7,624 nt of DNA from JBLHUT01 sp047629975 (GTDB lineage Bacteria; Pseudomonadota; Alphaproteobacteria; Rhodobacterales; Rhodobacteraceae), in contig JBLHUT010000178.1 of NCBI GenBank assembly GCA_047629975.1, forward strand, positions 1-7,624, read 5' to 3'. Every line of letters starts with the position of its first letter. Position 1 is the first letter of the stretch. Both the position numbers and the translations under genes were made by a program. Of this stretch, positions 6,395-7,624 are shown in pieces. A model generated the notes under the pieces. The model had not been told where the DNA came from. It saw only the letters and a list, made by a program, of their open reading frames with translations, and searched no databases.

Positions 6395-7282
6395 ATGTCT
6401 GCAATGTCGCGTCCAACCCGTTCTGTGCTGTATATTCCCGGGTCAAAACCGCGGGCGCTGCAAAAGGCCAGAACCCTGCCGGTCGATGCGATCATCTTTG
6501 ATCTGGAGGATGCCGTTGCGGTCGATGAAAAAGCCAATGCGCGCACGCTGCTTGCGGAGGCCTTGATCGCGGGGGGCTATGGACGACGGTTCCAGATCGT
6601 GCGCGTGAACGGGATGGACACGCCATGGGGACGCGACGACCTTGAGGCGCTGATGGCGGTCGGGCCGCAGGCAGTGCTTTTGCCAAAGGTCGAAACGATT
6701 GCACAAGTTGACGAAGTTGTTGCCCGGCTCGAGGCACACCCCGCCTGTTCCGACACGCAGGTCTGGGCGATGATAGAGACAGCCGCCGGTGTTCTGAACG
6801 CCGCCGCTCTGGCACGGGCGCCGCGGATGGCGGGATTTGTGATCGGTACGAACGATCTTGCAAAAGAGCTGAATTGCCGGTTCCGTGCAGATCGCCTGCC
6901 GTTGCAGGTTGCGCTGCAAACCTGCCTTTTGGCAGCGCGCGCGGCGGGGATCGTGTGCCTTGACGGAGTTTATAACGCCTTCAAGGATGATGACGGTTTG
7001 CGTTTGGAATGCGAGCAGGGGCGTGACCTTGGCATGGATGGAAAAACGCTGATCCATCCGGCGCAGATCGCCATAGCAAACATTGCTTTCGCCCCTTCAG
7101 AAGAAGAAATCGAACTGGCGCATCGGCAGATCGCCGCGTTTGAAGCCGCCGAAGAAAACGGGCTGGGCGTGGCGGTCGTGGATGGCCGCATCGTGGAAAA
7201 CCTGCACATTGTGACGGCGCGGGCGACCTTGGCAAAGGCCGTGGCGATAGCCCAATTGAATCAAGAAACGGAGACAAACTGA
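6395..7282 (+). CDS. mcl2: CitE-like enzyme, probable (3S)-malyl-CoA thioesterase
   Basis: HpcH/HpaI aldolase / citrate lyase beta-like TIM barrel of 295 residues. The best fit is the Mcl2 type of Rhodobacter, which hydrolyses (3S)-malyl-CoA to malate and CoA in the ethylmalonyl-CoA pathway. Visible motifs are RSVLYIPGSKPRAL at 9-22, FDLEDAV at 35-41, R70 (VRVNG), LLPKVE at 95-100, E128 (MIETAAGV) and D154 (GTNDLAKEL). R70, E128 and D154 match the CoA-ester-binding arginine and Mg2+ ligands of CitE-family proteins. The N-terminus differs from the longer L-malyl-CoA lyase (Mcl1), which favours the thioesterase. GGAG lies 6 nt before the ATG. Lyase activity, or activity on another acyl-CoA such as citramalyl-CoA, cannot be excluded. 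Its product would feed Mdh, encoded nearby. It overlaps the next gene by one base. Confidence 0.8.
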   Translation: MSAMSRPTRSVLYIPGSKPRALQKARTLPVDAIIFDLEDAVAVDEKANARTLLAEALIAGGYGRRFQIVRVNGMDTPWGRDDLEALMAVGPQAVLLPKVETIAQVDEVVARLEAHPACSDTQVWAMIETAAGVLNAAALARAPRMAGFVIGTNDLAKELNCRFRADRLPLQVALQTCLLAARAAGIVCLDGVYNAFKDDDGLRLECEQGRDLGMDGKTLIHPAQIAIANIAFAPSEEEIELAHRQIAAFEAAEENGLGVAVVDGRIVENLHIVTARATLAKAVAIAQLNQETETN

Positions 7283-7624
7283 TGGCATTATTGATTGCTG
7301 GTATCGTTCTGTGGGTCGGTGCCCATTATTTCAAACGCATGCTCCCTGATCTGCGGGAAAACATGGGCAATTCCGGTCGCATCCTTGCGACGGTTCTGAT
7401 TGTGGCAGGACTGGTGCTGATGGTGCTGGGCTACCGTGGAGCAGAGTTTATTGCCGTTTGGTCGCCGCCTTCTTTCCTGACACATGTCAACAACCTTGCG
7501 ATGGTCGCTGCCATTGTCTTGTTTGGCATGAGTGCAACGACGGGGCGGCTGCGCGGGCGTTTCCGGCACCCGATGCTGGGGGCGGTCATTGTCTGGGCTG
7601 TGGCGCATCTGCTTGTGAACGGTG
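7282..7624 (+). CDS. NnrU-family integral membrane protein (partial, 3' end missing)
   Basis: The first 114 codons of an NnrU-family protein are present before the right edge cuts it; the family usually has roughly 180-230 residues. Recognisable motifs are LWVGAHYFKR at 10-19, LMVLGYRGAEF at 46-56, a WSPPSFLTHVNN segment at 60-71, TTGRLRGRFRHPML at 86-99 and WAVAHLLVNG at 105-114. Hydrophobic segments at about 2-14, 35-50, 70-84 and 98-113 indicate an inner-membrane protein. NnrU was named for a gene linked to nitrite and nitric oxide reduction in Rhodobacter, but the family is widespread in non-denitrifiers and its biochemistry is unknown. Its ATG overlaps the mcl2 stop in TGATG, with GGAG 8 nt upstream, so the two are co-translated from one transcript. 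No denitrification genes are in the window. Confidence 0.9.
   Translation, partial: MALLIAGIVLWVGAHYFKRMLPDLRENMGNSGRILATVLIVAGLVLMVLGYRGAEFIAVWSPPSFLTHVNNLAMVAAIVLFGMSATTGRLRGRFRHPMLGAVIVWAVAHLLVNG

Noticed and set aside
6443..7057. 204-codon open frame on the minus strand inside the mcl2-like gene
   Set aside because: Composition reflects the reverse of a GC-rich coding frame; no motif is visible and the sense frame has clear CitE-family motifs.

Overview
The window looks like chromosomal DNA from an alphaproteobacterium, most likely Rhodobacterales (the Roseobacter/Rhodobacter group). Four things suggest this: a succinate dehydrogenase operon in sdhC-D-A-B order, an LDH-like malate dehydrogenase just upstream of it, a nearby CitE-like gene of the (3S)-malyl-CoA thioesterase (Mcl2) type, and moderately GC-rich codon use. 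The genus assignment is inference from remembered family sequences; no search was run.

Layout: positions 1-3443 hold the succinate dehydrogenase (complex II) operon on the minus strand. It is transcribed from right to left as sdhC, sdhD, sdhA and sdhB, and sdhB runs off the left edge. A 397-bp non-coding stretch (3444-3840) separates it from mdh (3841-4803, minus). This stretch holds a strong GC-rich hairpin just after mdh, two tandem GTGATCAC palindromes and a possible promoter. A 153-bp divergent gap leads to a TauE/SafE-family permease on the plus strand (4957-5712). It converges on a small secreted protein of unknown function (5755-6066, minus). After a 328-bp non-coding gap comes a plus-strand pair, an mcl2-like gene (6395-7282) and an NnrU-family membrane protein gene that overlaps it by one base and is cut by the right edge.

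Working together: SdhABCD oxidises succinate to fumarate and reduces quinone, and Mdh oxidises malate to oxaloacetate, so two steps of the TCA cycle are encoded side by side. The Mcl2-like enzyme probably hydrolyses (3S)-malyl-CoA to malate and CoA. That would connect glyoxylate and acetyl-CoA assimilation (the ethylmalonyl-CoA pathway in this group) to malate, the Mdh substrate. The permease, secreted protein and NnrU protein have no obvious tie to this pathway.

I see no CRISPR array, RNA gene, insertion sequence, phage gene or toxin-antitoxin pair, and no evidence of a previously undescribed system. The points most worth checking are the intergenic dyad elements and the small secreted protein.
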